Source: an uncultured Clostridia bacterium
GTDB taxonomy: Bacteria > Bacillota > Clostridia > Oscillospirales > Oscillospiraceae
Assembly (NCBI GenBank): GCA_937858235.1
Contig: CALLZZ010000414.1
Span: 1-41,670, forward strand
Length of the DNA: 41,670 bases
Reading direction: 5' to 3'
How positions within the stretch are numbered: the stretch's first letter is position 1; the number at the start of each line of letters is the position of its first letter. Position numbers and translations under genes: made by a program. Shown here in pieces: positions 1 to 8,001 of the stretch. A model generated the notes under the pieces. The model had not been told where the DNA came from. It saw only the letters and a list, made by a program, of their open reading frames with translations, and searched no databases.

Positions 1-1
1 G

Positions 2-730
2 GAAAACGGATTTGTTCCCGCTCTGCCTACGGAAAAAGTGGATGTCATCTATCTTTGCTCCCCCAACAACCCTACCGGTACCGTACTGAACAAGGATCAG
101 CTGAAGGTTTGGGTGGATTATGCCAATGCCAATGATGCGATCATTCTCTTCGATGCAGCTTATGAAGCCTTTATCGTAGAGGATAACATTCCTCACAGCA
201 TCTATGAGGTGGAGGGCGCGAAAACCTGTGCCATCGAATTCCGCAGCTACTCCAAAACCGCTGGCTTTACCGGAACGCGCTGCGGCTTCACCATAGTGCC
301 TAAGGCACTGGAGCGGAAAGGCGTCAGCCTGAATGCTATGTGGAACCGCCGCCAGACTACTAAATTCAACGGTACTGCCTATATCATTCAGCGTGCCGCA
401 GAAGCGGTTTACACCGAGGAAGGTCAGAAGCAGGTCCGGGAGAACATTGCCTACTACCAGAAGAATGCCCAGGTGATCAAGGACGGTCTGGCCAAGGCGG
501 GTCTGGAAGTGTATGGTGCGGTGAATTCCCCCTATGTCTGGGCAAAGACGCCTGACGGAATGCCCAGCTGGGATTTCTTTGACCTGCTGCTGGACAAAGC
601 CAACGTGGTGACCACGCCGGGTGCCGGCTTTGGCCCTCACGGGGAAGGCTATATCCGCCTGACCGCCTTTGGTGACGCGGGACTGACTGTAGAAGCGGTG
701 GATCGGGTAGCGAAGCTGCTGAAGGGCTGA
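2..730 (+). CDS. dapL: LL-diaminopimelate aminotransferase, C-terminal part (5' end outside window)
   Basis: A PLP-dependent fold-type I aminotransferase that converts tetrahydrodipicolinate directly to LL-diaminopimelate for lysine and peptidoglycan synthesis. The frame is open from base 2, so the start lies upstream. Visible hallmarks are the substrate/cofactor segment CSPNNPTGTV, the DAAYEAFI segment that contacts PLP, and the PLP-lysine motif SYSKTAGFTGTRCGF. The C-terminal end, with TPGAGFGPHGEGYIRL and TAFGD, is typical of DapL rather than of general aspartate aminotransferases. About 243 residues of a roughly 400-residue enzyme are present and look intact. It is followed by the decayed gltBD remnant. 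No clear terminator with a T-run follows; a short CCCGT/ACGGG hairpin lies near 740-753. Confidence 0.93.
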   Translation, partial: ENGFVPALPTEKVDVIYLCSPNNPTGTVLNKDQLKVWVDYANANDAIILFDAAYEAFIVEDNIPHSIYEVEGAKTCAIEFRSYSKTAGFTGTRCGFTIVPKALERKGVSLNAMWNRRQTTKFNGTAYIIQRAAEAVYTEEGQKQVRENIAYYQKNAQVIKDGLAKAGLEVYGAVNSPYVWAKTPDGMPSWDFFDLLLDKANVVTTPGAGFGPHGEGYIRLTAFGDAGLTVEAVDRVAKLLKG

Positions 731-780
731 TCATACTTGCCCGTACTGACGGGTGATAATTGAACGAAAACTGTAACTGG

Positions 781-852
781 TGTCTCAACGGGGACGCAGC
801 TCAAGTTTGCTGCACCCTGCTGAGGCACCTTCATCGTTAAGAGGGAACGATG
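781..852 (+). promoter_or_regulatory. Two tandem leader hairpins before the gltB remnant
   Basis: Bases 781-827 form a long imperfect stem: TGTCTCA pairs with TGAGGCA, then CGGGG with CCCTG, then GCAGC with GCTGC, around an 8-base loop. Bases 832-838 (CATCGTT) pair perfectly with 846-852 (AACGATG). The second loop (839-845, AAGAGGG) holds the ribosome-binding site, and the right arm contains the first ATG (850). This arrangement could have controlled translation of gltB when the gene was intact. No T-box or known glutamine riboswitch motif was recognised. The function is inferred from pairing only. Confidence 0.5.
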
Positions 853-1503
853 ATGATGGAAATGAGAACCGAAACGACAATGCCTGCCCAAGCCTATACG
901 ACCCCAGATTTGAGCATGATGCCTGCGGCATCGGCACCGTTGTAGATATTAAGGGAAGAAAGAGCCACGCCAAAGTAGACAACGCATTGAAAATCGTAGA
1001 AAGGCTGGAGCACCGCACCGGTAAGGAGGCGGAAGGCAAAACCGGAGACGGCGTGGGAATCCTGATCCAGATTTTCCATAAGTTCTTTTCGAAGTGGACA
1101 AAGAGGAAAGGCTATCCTTAGGCGGAGAGCGAGATTATGGGATCGGTATGTTTTTATTCCCCTAGGACACGCTGCACCGCAGTCAGGCCAAGAAGAGGTT
1201 GAGATCATAGTGGAGAAGGAAGGAATGCAGTTCCCGGGCTGGCTTTTGACCAGAAATTCTATGTTGCCCGGCAGCTCTTTGAGCAGTCTAATGATAACAC
1301 CTATGACCAGGCATGTGGCGGCAACGGGATCGCCGTTAGGCAAGGAAATTCTGGAGAAGTTTGTGATCTATTTGCCCAACTTTAAAAAGATCATGCCCCG
1401 GGATTACAACCGGATGCGGAAAGAAATTGCCAAGGCAGAGGAAAAGGGCTTCAGCCATGAGCAGGCAGAGGCAGAAGCTTTCTATGCCAGTCTGAGTCAC
1501 TAA
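850..1503 (+). pseudogene. gltB: Glutamate synthase large subunit remnant (frameshifted, internally deleted)
   Basis: Remains of the large (glutamine amidotransferase/synthase) subunit of glutamate synthase. ATG codons at 850/853/856 follow a good ribosome site, but the recognisable N-terminus (YDPRFEHDACGIG, then GKEAEGKTGDGVGILIQI) continues in another frame, so a frameshift lies before about 895. A second shift occurs after the KFFSK segment near 1095. The pieces then read GGERDYGIGMF, EGMQF-GW and FEQSNDNTY in different frames with codons missing. Near 1303-1312 the sequence jumps to the extreme C-terminus (HVAATGSPLGKEILEKF ... FYASLSH, stop 1503). The family is about 1,500 residues long; most of the FMN/Fe-S synthase core is gone. 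It cannot encode a working enzyme. Confidence 0.9.
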
Positions 1504-1518
1504 GAGGAGGGGGGAACA

Positions 1519-1775
1519 ATGGGAAAACTCACAGGTTTGATGGACTTTGTCCGCAAGCGAATCCGGCGGTTGATCCGGCAAAGCGGATCAGAAACTTTAA
1601 GGAGTTCCGCCCGATGCTTTCGGTAGATGAGTGAATGGAACAGGTGTTCATGGCAGGAGATATGCACCGTGGGCAGTCTCTGGTGGTATGGTGCGTGACA
1701 GAAGGCCGTGCCGCTGCCCGGGAGGTGGAGGAATACCGGATCTGTAAGCAGTGGAACGGGGGTGGTAACCCTTGA
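1519..1775 (+). pseudogene. gltD: Glutamate synthase small subunit remnant
   Basis: Remains of the NADPH/Fe-S flavoprotein subunit of glutamate synthase, directly after gltB behind a strong AGGAGGGGGG ribosome site. It opens as MGKLTGLMDF, matching the GltD start, then shifts frame near 1550. After the shift the segment AVDPAKRIRNFKEF can be read and ends at an in-frame stop near 1630. From 1638 the sequence matches the very end of GltD (VFMAGDMHRGQSLVVWCVTEGRAAAREVEEYR) and terminates at TGA 1773-1775. Nearly the whole FAD/NADPH core between these ends is absent. Both subunits have kept only their ends, which suggests internal deletions in an operon no longer under selection. Confidence 0.88.
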
Positions 1776-1800
1776 CGAATGTACCATAACGTGGTATCTT
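1772..1800 (+). promoter_or_regulatory. Promoter of pyrR-uraA
   Basis: TTGACG (1772-1777), a 17-base spacer and TATCTT (1795-1800) resemble a sigma-A promoter. The -35 box overlaps the stop codon of the gltD remnant. Transcription would start near 1807, giving a leader of about 165 bases before pyrR. The box sequences are good but not perfect. Confidence 0.5.
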
Positions 1801-1837
1801 ATAACGCGAGATGTCTTTAAGACGGTACAGAGCTGCC

Positions 1838-1952
1838 GACAAGGTGTCACTCATGAAGGATATTATACTGTGGAGTTCTGCGCTGCTGACACCATAGCAT
1901 TATTATGACGACACGAAAGCCTTGTCTGGGTTTAGACAAGGCTTTTCTTTTT
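1838..1952 (+). promoter_or_regulatory. Attenuator-like leader of pyrR
   Basis: Bases 1916-1945 form a perfect 12-pair hairpin (AAAGCCTTGTCT / AGACAAGGCTTT) followed by a T-rich run to 1952, so it is an intrinsic terminator ending just before the pyrR ribosome site. Upstream, GACAAGG (1838-1844) can pair with CCTTGTC (1920-1926) in the terminator's left arm. GGTGTCA (1843-1849) can pair with TGACACC (1887-1893). The first pairing excludes the terminator and the second competes with the first. This is the logic of a PyrR-type attenuator. The classical PyrR-binding loop was not found, so the ligand is unproven. The hairpin could also simply end gltBD transcription. Confidence 0.55.
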
Positions 1953-1971
1953 GCCGGGGAGGCGATCACAG

Positions 1972-2517
1972 TTGGGCGGAACAAAGAAAGCACAGATTAT
2001 GGACGCGGCTGCCATGGAGCGGACGCTGCTTCGGATTGCGCACCAGATTGTAGAAAAAAATCATGGTACCCATGGGCTGTGCTTGGTTGGAATCAAAACC
2101 CGGGGCGTACCGTTGGCACAGCGGTTGGCGCAGAAGATTGCGCAGATGGAAGGGAGCGCAATTCCAGTTGGGCAGTTGGATATTACGCTGTACCGGGATG
2201 ACCTGACCACCATTAGTGATATGCCGGTGGTCAGTGATACCAGGATTCCGTTTCCAGTGGCCCAGCGAACTGTGGTGCTGGTGGACGATGTGATTTTCAC
2301 CGGACGGACAACCCGGTCTGCAATGGATGCGGTGATTGCGCTGGGTCGGCCGACCAGCATACAGCTCTTTGCCCTGATTGACCGAGGTCACGCGGAGCTG
2401 CCCATCAAGGCCAACTATGTGGGCAAGCATGTCCCCACTGCCCGCAGCGAGATTGTCTCCGTGAAGGTAGCGGAAATAGATGGAGAAGACAATGTGACCA
2501 TTTTGGGCAGAGTCTGA
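1972..2517 (+). CDS. pyrR: Bifunctional pyrimidine operon regulator / uracil phosphoribosyltransferase PyrR
   Basis: PyrR binds pyr leader RNA in response to UMP and PRPP and causes attenuation; it also has weak uracil phosphoribosyltransferase activity. The protein is 181 residues, the normal size. The family pattern AQIMDAAAMERTLLRIAHQI starts near residue 7, GIKTRGVPLAQRL follows, and the PRPP-binding loop VVLVDDVIFTGRTTR is intact. I choose the TTG at 1972 because GGGGAGG lies 9 bases upstream and the N-terminus then matches relatives. Another TTG at 1951 lies inside the terminator T-run and is unlikely. The gene is followed 67 bases later by uraA, forming a salvage operon behind the attenuator-like leader. 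Confidence 0.93.
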   Translation: MGGTKKAQIMDAAAMERTLLRIAHQIVEKNHGTHGLCLVGIKTRGVPLAQRLAQKIAQMEGSAIPVGQLDITLYRDDLTTISDMPVVSDTRIPFPVAQRTVVLVDDVIFTGRTTRSAMDAVIALGRPTSIQLFALIDRGHAELPIKANYVGKHVPTARSEIVSVKVAEIDGEDNVTILGRV

Positions 2518-2584
2518 AGCACTCAGACTGCCTTTGATGATAAAATCCAAAGCAAAAAGTACAGAAAGAAAAAGAGGAGAAAAA

Positions 2585-3928
2585 ATGAAGAAAGAGAAAC
2601 CAATTGTGGGAACGCAGGGGATCTATGATGCAACCGTCCTGGGTGTGCCCAGAATGCTAGTGCTGGGCATCCAGCATATGTTTGCCATGTTCGGTGCAAC
2701 CGTTCTGGTTCCCGCCCTCACCGGTCTGAGCGTATCTGCCACCCTGCTGTTCGCCGGTCTGGGCACCCTGTTGTTCCACTTCCTGTCCAAGGGAAAAGTG
2801 CCTGCATTCCTGGGTTCTTCCTTTGCGTTCTTGGCTGGCTACTGGGCCATTGCCCCCAACAAGGAACCGGAACTGCTGCCTTATGCCTGTTTCGGCGTGG
2901 CGGTGGCGGGGCTGCTCTATATCATCCTGTCTGCGCTGTTCCGTGCCTTCGGCGTAAGGAAAGTCATGCGGTTCTTCCCGCCTATCGTCACCGGTCCGGT
3001 GATTATCTGCATCGGTCTGACCTTGTCCTCCGGTGCCATTAACAACTGCGCTTCGAACTGGTGGATCGCGCTGATTGCCATCGCTGTGGTTATTGTTTGC
3101 AATATCTGGGGCAAGGGTATGATTAAGATCATCCCCATTCTGCTGGGTGTGATCGTATCCTATATTGTTGCCGCTGTCACTGGCAATGTGGACTTTTCCG
3201 TAGTGGCAAACGCACCTTGGTTGGGTCTGCCCTTTTCCTATGATTCCACCATATTTGCACTGTTCCCCAACTGCGATACCTCTCTGCTGATCACCTCTGT
3301 GATTACCATTGCGCCCCTGGCCATCGCTACCATGGTGGAACACATTGGCGATATCTGCGCCATTAGCTCTACCTGTGAGCGGAATTATTTGGAGGATCCT
3401 GGCCTCCACCGCACCCTGTTGGGTGATGGTCTGGCAACCACCCTGGCCTCCCTGTTCGGCGGTCCGGCTAACACTACTTATGGTGAAAACACCGGTGTTC
3501 TGGCACTGTCTCGTGTCTACGATCCCCGCGTGATTCAGATTGCTGCCTGCCTGGCGATCCTGTTCTCCTTCTCTCCCAAATTTGCAGCACTGGTCAGTGC
3601 AATGCCCGTGGCAACGATGGGTGGCGTGAGCCTGATCCTGTACGGCATGATTTCCGCTGTGGGCGTGCGCAATATCGTGGAGAATAAAGTCGACTTTACC
3701 AACAGCCGCAACGTAATCATTGCTGCGTTGATCATGGTTCTGTCCATCGGCATTGCATTCTCTGAAGCAGGCACCGTTGTATTCACCGTAGGCGGTGCAA
3801 CCATCAGCCTGTCTGGTTTGGCAGTTGCTTCTATCGTTGGCATCGTGCTCAATGCAATCCTGCCCGGCAAGGATTACGAGTTCGGTGTGGACGATCAGGG
3901 TGACACTGCGGTTAATTTCAAAGTCTGA
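2585..3928 (+). CDS. uraA: Uracil permease (nucleobase:cation symporter-2 family)
   Basis: An integral membrane protein that imports uracil with protons. The 447-residue product has about 12-14 hydrophobic segments. It carries the NCS2 signature QHMFAMFGATVLVP near residue 30 and the conserved substrate-site region ATMVEHIGDICAI followed by GGPANTTYGENTGVLAL. The start at 2585 is supported by AGGAG about 6 bases upstream; an earlier in-frame ATG at 2534 lacks this. It is co-directional with pyrR and shares its leader. Uracil import, PyrR and the distal upp make a complete uracil salvage route in this window. Confidence 0.94.
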   Translation: MKKEKPIVGTQGIYDATVLGVPRMLVLGIQHMFAMFGATVLVPALTGLSVSATLLFAGLGTLLFHFLSKGKVPAFLGSSFAFLAGYWAIAPNKEPELLPYACFGVAVAGLLYIILSALFRAFGVRKVMRFFPPIVTGPVIICIGLTLSSGAINNCASNWWIALIAIAVVIVCNIWGKGMIKIIPILLGVIVSYIVAAVTGNVDFSVVANAPWLGLPFSYDSTIFALFPNCDTSLLITSVITIAPLAIATMVEHIGDICAISSTCERNYLEDPGLHRTLLGDGLATTLASLFGGPANTTYGENTGVLALSRVYDPRVIQIAACLAILFSFSPKFAALVSAMPVATMGGVSLILYGMISAVGVRNIVENKVDFTNSRNVIIAALIMVLSIGIAFSEAGTVVFTVGGATISLSGLAVASIVGIVLNAILPGKDYEFGVDDQGDTAVNFKV

Positions 3929-3958
3929 TCCCGTACTTAAATTAATTAAGTTGATTTG

Positions 3959-3985
3959 GCCCGGCGCAGCCAGCGCCGGGCTTTT
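3959..3985 (+). terminator. Intrinsic terminator after uraA
   Basis: GCCCGGCGC (3959-3967) pairs perfectly with GCGCCGGGC around the loop AGCCA, followed by TTTTC. It is a strong GC-rich rho-independent terminator that ends the pyrR-uraA transcript. Confidence 0.9.
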
Positions 3986-4010
3986 CATTTGCGAAGCAGT
4001 GTGATACAAT
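3982..4010 (+). promoter_or_regulatory. Promoter of the DMT transporter gene
   Basis: TTTTCA (3982-3987), a 17-base spacer and TACAAT (4005-4010), the latter preceded by TG one base upstream (extended -10). The -35 box overlaps the T-run of the uraA terminator. Confidence 0.5.
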
Positions 4011-4036
4011 GGCGATCAGAAAGGGACGGTTACAAT

Positions 4037-4948
4037 ATGAATTCAAAAATTAAGGCCATTTTTTATATTATTTTCTCTGCCTTTTGCTTTGCTTGGATGA
4101 ACGCCTTTGTGCGTCTGGCGGGCGATCTTCCCAGTGTGGAGAAGAGCTTTTTTCGAAATCTAGTGGCGGCGTTTGTAGCTATGTTCATTCTATGGCGGGA
4201 GGGAAAAGGAATTTCCATCGCACGGGAAAACCTGCCCTTCCACCTGCTTCGGTCGATCTTGGGGACCATTGGCATTCTGTGCAATTTCTATGCAGTGGAT
4301 CATTTGGTGCTGTCCAACGCATCTATGCTGAATAAAATGTCTCCTTTTTTTGTACTGATATTTTCATACTTCATATTGAAGGAAAAACTGACCCCCTTCC
4401 AGATCGCGGCAGTTGCCGCAGCCTTTGTAGGCAGTCTGTTTGTGGTCAAACCGACCCTGAACAACCTGGATCTGGCGCCTTCCTTAATCGGTTTGTGCAG
4501 TGGAATTGCAGCCGGCGGTGCCTACTGTATGGTGCGGGTGCTGGGGCTCCGTGGGGAGCGGAGCAGTGTAATCGTGTTATTTTTCTCAGTCTTTTCCTGT
4601 CTGTCCGTAGTACCCTGGCTAATTTTCCACTTCCAGCCCCTGACCGGACACCAACTGGCCATGCTCATCGGTGCGGGAATTGCGGCCACAGGAGGGCAGT
4701 ACGGGATTACCCTGGCCTATACCCACGCGCCGGCACGAGAGGTGTCCGTTTATGACTACTCTCAAATTATTTTTGCTGCTGGATTAGGCTACTTATTCTT
4801 CTCCCAGATTCCAGATCACTGGAGCATTGTGGGGTATGTACTGATCGTAGGAGCTGCCCTGGTAATTTTTCTGTACAACAACGGCCATCCACCCTTCCGT
4901 AAGCATGTAAAGCTGGATGGGGTAAACCAACCGGAGAATGGAGCGTAA
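4037..4948 (+). CDS. EamA/DMT-family membrane transporter
   Basis: A 303-residue member of the drug/metabolite transporter superfamily with two EamA repeats of about five membrane segments each. The first repeat runs from roughly residue 7 to 138 and has a conserved FFRNLVAAFVAMFILWR segment. The second runs from about 150 to 283 and ends in GYVLIVGAALVIFLY. Members export amino acids, metabolites or drugs; the substrate cannot be told from sequence. ATG 4037 follows an AAGGGACGG ribosome site. The gene overlaps or nearly touches the mini-RNase III gene downstream, so it probably heads the transcript that also carries mrnC and rqcH. Confidence 0.85.
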   Translation: MNSKIKAIFYIIFSAFCFAWMNAFVRLAGDLPSVEKSFFRNLVAAFVAMFILWREGKGISIARENLPFHLLRSILGTIGILCNFYAVDHLVLSNASMLNKMSPFFVLIFSYFILKEKLTPFQIAAVAAAFVGSLFVVKPTLNNLDLAPSLIGLCSGIAAGGAYCMVRVLGLRGERSSVIVLFFSVFSCLSVVPWLIFHFQPLTGHQLAMLIGAGIAATGGQYGITLAYTHAPAREVSVYDYSQIIFAAGLGYLFFSQIPDHWSIVGYVLIVGAALVIFLYNNGHPPFRKHVKLDGVNQPENGA

Positions 4949-4949
4949 T

Positions 4950-5357
4950 ATGCCGGACTATTTGAAACTAACAGCTCGGCCAGATGAATTGCGGGCGATG
5001 AGCAGCCTGGCTCTGGCACATATGGGAGACGGCGTATATGAAATTCTGGTTCGTGGTTGGCTGTGCACCCATGGACGCGCCACCTGTGGCAATCTTCACA
5101 AGGAGACAGTTGCGATGGTTCGGGCAGAAGCCCAGGCGGTGGCGGTGAAAAAAATCCTGCCGCTACTAACCGAGGACGAAGAAGCGGTTTACCGGCGGGG
5201 GAGAAATGCCCAAGTGCATTCGATTCCGAAAAGTGCCAGCCGTGGAGAATATGCTCGGGCAACGGCTTTGGAAGCGTTGTTTGGTTGGCTGTACCTCCAG
5301 GGGCGGCTGGAACGGATCAATGAACTGTTTGGAAGGATCATGGACGAGGAAGGATGA
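4950..5357 (+). CDS. mrnC: Mini-ribonuclease 3
   Basis: A dRBD-less RNase III homologue that matures 23S rRNA by cutting double-stranded RNA. The 135-residue product fits the family. It has the catalytic helix SSLALAHMGDGVYEILVR, with the acidic Asp of RNase III, and the second acidic motif in RATALEALFGWLYLQG. The RRGRNAQVHSIPKSAS segment is typical of MrnC. I prefer ATG 4950 because GGAG lies 6 bases upstream; an in-frame ATG at 4938 overlaps the previous gene and has a badly spaced ribosome site. In many Firmicutes mrnC sits next to cysS; here it lies between a transporter and rqcH. Confidence 0.9.
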   Translation: MPDYLKLTARPDELRAMSSLALAHMGDGVYEILVRGWLCTHGRATCGNLHKETVAMVRAEAQAVAVKKILPLLTEDEEAVYRRGRNAQVHSIPKSASRGEYARATALEALFGWLYLQGRLERINELFGRIMDEEG

Positions 5358-5366
5358 GGTGAGGAT

Positions 5367-7139
5367 ATGCCAATGGATGCAGCCTGCCTAGCCGGTGTGG
5401 TGCAGGAGTGCCGCCCCGTGATAGAGGGAGCAAAGATAGATAAGATTTTTCAGCCTGCCCGGGACGAAATCGTCTTGCAGCTGCGGAGTGGTCAAGGGAA
5501 TAGTAAACTCTTGCTGACTGCGAATCCATCCCACCCTCGGATTCAGCTGACAGATATGGTGTGGGAAAACCCAGCCAATCCGCCTATGTTCTGTATGCTG
5601 CTGCGAAAACACCTGTCGGGAGGGCGTATTCTCACCTTGACTCAGCCGACGATGGAGCGGGCGGTGAACTTAGTGATTGAGGCGCTGAACGAGTTGGGAG
5701 ATTGGGTGACCTATCACCTGATTCTGGAGGCCATGGGAAGACGTTCCAACCTGGTTCTAACGGATCAGGACAACCGGATTATTGATTGTATCCACCGGGT
5801 GAGTGGAGATATTTCCAAACTGCGTCCGGTTTTGCCAGGGATGTTTTATCGGCAGCCGCCCCAGCAGGAGGAGAAGTGGAATCCCTTGACCACAGAACGG
5901 GAGGAGTTGACCCGTCTGCTGGCAGAAGCACCCCGGGAACAGCCCATGGATCAGTGGCTGCTGGATCACTTTATAGGACTTTCGCCGCTGACTTGTCGGG
6001 AGTTGGTGTATCGTGCCACCGGAGCTACAGATACCCAGTTGTGCAGCCAGACGGACGAGGGAAAAGAGCGATTTCTACAGTGCTTTCAGGCGCTTTGCGA
6101 GACAATCCGGGGTGGGCCTTTTACCGCGACTGCCTTATATCAGGGGGACAAGCCCAAGGATTTTTCATTTCTGCCCATTGGACAGTATGAAAATGCCTAT
6201 GAACAGCACAGCTTTCCCACCTTTAGGGCGATGTTGGATGCGTTTTATGGAGATCGAGAGCGTTCAGAGCGGGTGCGACAGAAGGGACAGGAGTTGATCC
6301 GTACTCTGACCAATGCCCGGAATCGTGTGGCACGCAAAATCCAGATTCAGACCAAGGAACTGACAGCCACTGAGAAACGGGATCGGGATCGGGAGTTAGG
6401 GGACGTTATCACTTCCAACCTGTACCAGATGAGCAAGGGGATGAAAACCCTAGAGGCAGTGAATTTTTACGATCCCGAGGCGAGGAAGATCAAGATTTCA
6501 TTGGATCCGCTGTTGACACCCCAGCAGAACGCGGCCAAATACTATAAACGCTATAACAAGGCGAAAACAGCCAGTGTGGTACTGGCGCAGCAGCTGAAAA
6601 AGGGAAAGCGTGAGCTGGAGTATTTGGAAAGTGTGCTGGAGACAGTCCAGCGTGCAGAAGGGGAGCGTGATCTGGCGGGAATTTGGAGGGAGCTGGAAGA
6701 GGGCGGCTACGTTAAAACCAGAAAAGAGAAGAATGGTAAGAAGCTCAAAAAGCACCTGACGACAAAGCCTATGGAATTCCGAAGCAGCAGTGGTCTGCGG
6801 ATTTCAGTGGGGCGGAACAATCTTCAAAACGATGATTTGACTTGCCGCATGGCTTATAAGAGCGACCTGTGGCTTCATACCCAGAAAATCCACGGAGCCC
6901 ATGTAATTCTATGGGCAGAGGGGAAAGCACCGGATGAGGCCAGTATTACCGAGGCGGCGATGCTGGCAGCGTACTTCTCCCAGGGAAAAGAGGGGAAGAA
7001 CGTGCCGGTAGACTATACCCCGGTGAAATATGTGCACAAGCCCAATGGAGCCAGGCCTGGTATGGTGATTTACACCACCTATCGAACTGCCTATGTGACG
7101 CCGGATGCCGAACTGGTGGCTAGGCTGCGGGAAAAATAG
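5367..7139 (+). CDS. rqcH: RqcH/NFACT-family ribosome quality-control protein
   Basis: Bacterial RqcH binds obstructed 50S subunits carrying peptidyl-tRNA and recruits tRNA-Ala to add C-terminal alanine tails that mark the peptide for degradation. It is often annotated as fibronectin-binding protein. The 590-residue product has the family layout: an NFACT-N domain (about 1-200, with GAKIDKIFQPARDEIVL and ILEAMGRRSNLVL), a helix-hairpin-helix region, a long charged coiled coil (about 290-440) and an NFACT-R domain (about 465-580, with MAYKSDLWLHTQKIHGAHV). The start at 5367 is supported by GAGGT 7 bases upstream; ATG 5373 is also possible. It follows mrnC by 9 bases, suggesting co-transcription of two RNA/ribosome-linked genes. 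Confidence 0.92.
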   Translation: MPMDAACLAGVVQECRPVIEGAKIDKIFQPARDEIVLQLRSGQGNSKLLLTANPSHPRIQLTDMVWENPANPPMFCMLLRKHLSGGRILTLTQPTMERAVNLVIEALNELGDWVTYHLILEAMGRRSNLVLTDQDNRIIDCIHRVSGDISKLRPVLPGMFYRQPPQQEEKWNPLTTEREELTRLLAEAPREQPMDQWLLDHFIGLSPLTCRELVYRATGATDTQLCSQTDEGKERFLQCFQALCETIRGGPFTATALYQGDKPKDFSFLPIGQYENAYEQHSFPTFRAMLDAFYGDRERSERVRQKGQELIRTLTNARNRVARKIQIQTKELTATEKRDRDRELGDVITSNLYQMSKGMKTLEAVNFYDPEARKIKISLDPLLTPQQNAAKYYKRYNKAKTASVVLAQQLKKGKRELEYLESVLETVQRAEGERDLAGIWRELEEGGYVKTRKEKNGKKLKKHLTTKPMEFRSSSGLRISVGRNNLQNDDLTCRMAYKSDLWLHTQKIHGAHVILWAEGKAPDEASITEAAMLAAYFSQGKEGKNVPVDYTPVKYVHKPNGARPGMVIYTTYRTAYVTPDAELVARLREK

Positions 7140-7151
7140 AGCAAGAAAAAG

Positions 7152-7180
7152 CGCTTCTTCCTATGGAAGAAGCGTTTTTT
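7152..7180. terminator. Bidirectional terminator between rqcH and the TauE-type permease
   Basis: CGCTTCTTCC (7152-7161) pairs perfectly with GGAAGAAGCG (7165-7174) around a 3-base loop. It is flanked by AAAAA on the left and TTTTTT on the right, so it can end transcripts from both convergent genes. Confidence 0.9.
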
Positions 7181-7195
7181 GCAAGCAACCTATCG

Positions 7196-7975
7196 TTAAG
7201 CGGTTTTCCCAAATATATTCAACAGGATCAGAGCGATGGCGAAGATCCAAAGGCAGATACCCACGGCTTTGTTCAGCCGTTCCAGAGAAGATTTGTTGGC
7301 AAACACAGCGGAAACTTCAGCAGCTACGAAGGTGAAGACGACACAGATCCCCAGAGCCAGAGGATCAGGTTTCGCACCCAAAGCGACATGGGATGCAGCA
7401 CCTAAAAAAGCGGTAAAAGACATGATGAACACACTGGTACCAATCGCGGTTTTTAGCTCAAGGCCCAGGGCAACTATCAGGACGATCAGCATCATTGCAC
7501 CGCCGCCTACGCCGACAAAACCGCAGGTGAAGCCAATGATGGCGCCAAAGAAGATGGATTTTAAGGCACGTTCCCGGAAGGGACGGCTCGCCATCTCAGT
7601 TTTGGAAGTCATGACCGGCCAGACAACAAACTTTGTACCGATGGTACCGACCATAAAAATGGCGAAATATTTCACGATGGTGCTGGGGACGAATTGTCCC
7701 ACATAGCTTCCAACCAGAGTGAAGACCAGGATGGCCAGCAGTAAAACAATGCCATTTTTGATGTCGATATTCTTGCGTTTTCCGTAGGTCCAGGCGGAGA
7801 TTGCAGAGGCAAGGACATCGGAGGCCAGAGCGATGGTGACTGCTTCATAGGCTGGCATATTGCAGAAGGTCATCAGAGAGGGTGCGATGATCAGTGCTGC
7901 GGACAGCCCAGCCAAACCGGTGCCGATGCCCGCGCCGATACCGGATAGGACGCAGACGAGAATCATCAGGAACAT
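7196..7975 (-). CDS. TauE/SafE-family sulfite/organic-anion permease
   Basis: A 259-residue membrane protein of the TauE/SafE (DUF81) family, which exports or imports small sulfur-containing or carboxylated anions. About seven to eight hydrophobic segments are visible. The duplicated family motif appears as GIGAGIGTGLAGLSAALIIAP near the N-terminus and GFTCGFVGVGGGAMMLIVLI in the second half. A ribosome site (AAAGGGG) lies 8 bases before the ATG. It is a single-gene unit between terminators. The upstream 150 bases contain a 9-base inverted repeat (see findings) but no convincing promoter. The substrate is unknown. Confidence 0.85.
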   Translation of the reverse strand: MFLMILVCVLSGIGAGIGTGLAGLSAALIIAPSLMTFCNMPAYEAVTIALASDVLASAISAWTYGKRKNIDIKNGIVLLLAILVFTLVGSYVGQFVPSTIVKYFAIFMVGTIGTKFVVWPVMTSKTEMASRPFRERALKSIFFGAIIGFTCGFVGVGGGAMMLIVLIVALGLELKTAIGTSVFIMSFTAFLGAASHVALGAKPDPLALGICVVFTFVAAEVSAVFANKSSLERLNKAVGICLWIFAIALILLNIFGKTA

Positions 7976-8001
7976 AGTAAGTACCCCTTTCTAAGCGTGT
8001 G

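Noticed and set aside
1755..1772. T-box-like GGGGGTGGTAACCC segment
   Set aside because: It has an extra base against the T-box core, lies in the gltD remnant, has no specifier structure, and sits 150 bases from the terminator.
2657..4009. 450-codon minus-strand ORF opposite uraA
   Set aside because: Low-complexity Gln/Gly/His-rich antisense frame of a conserved transporter gene with no ribosome site.
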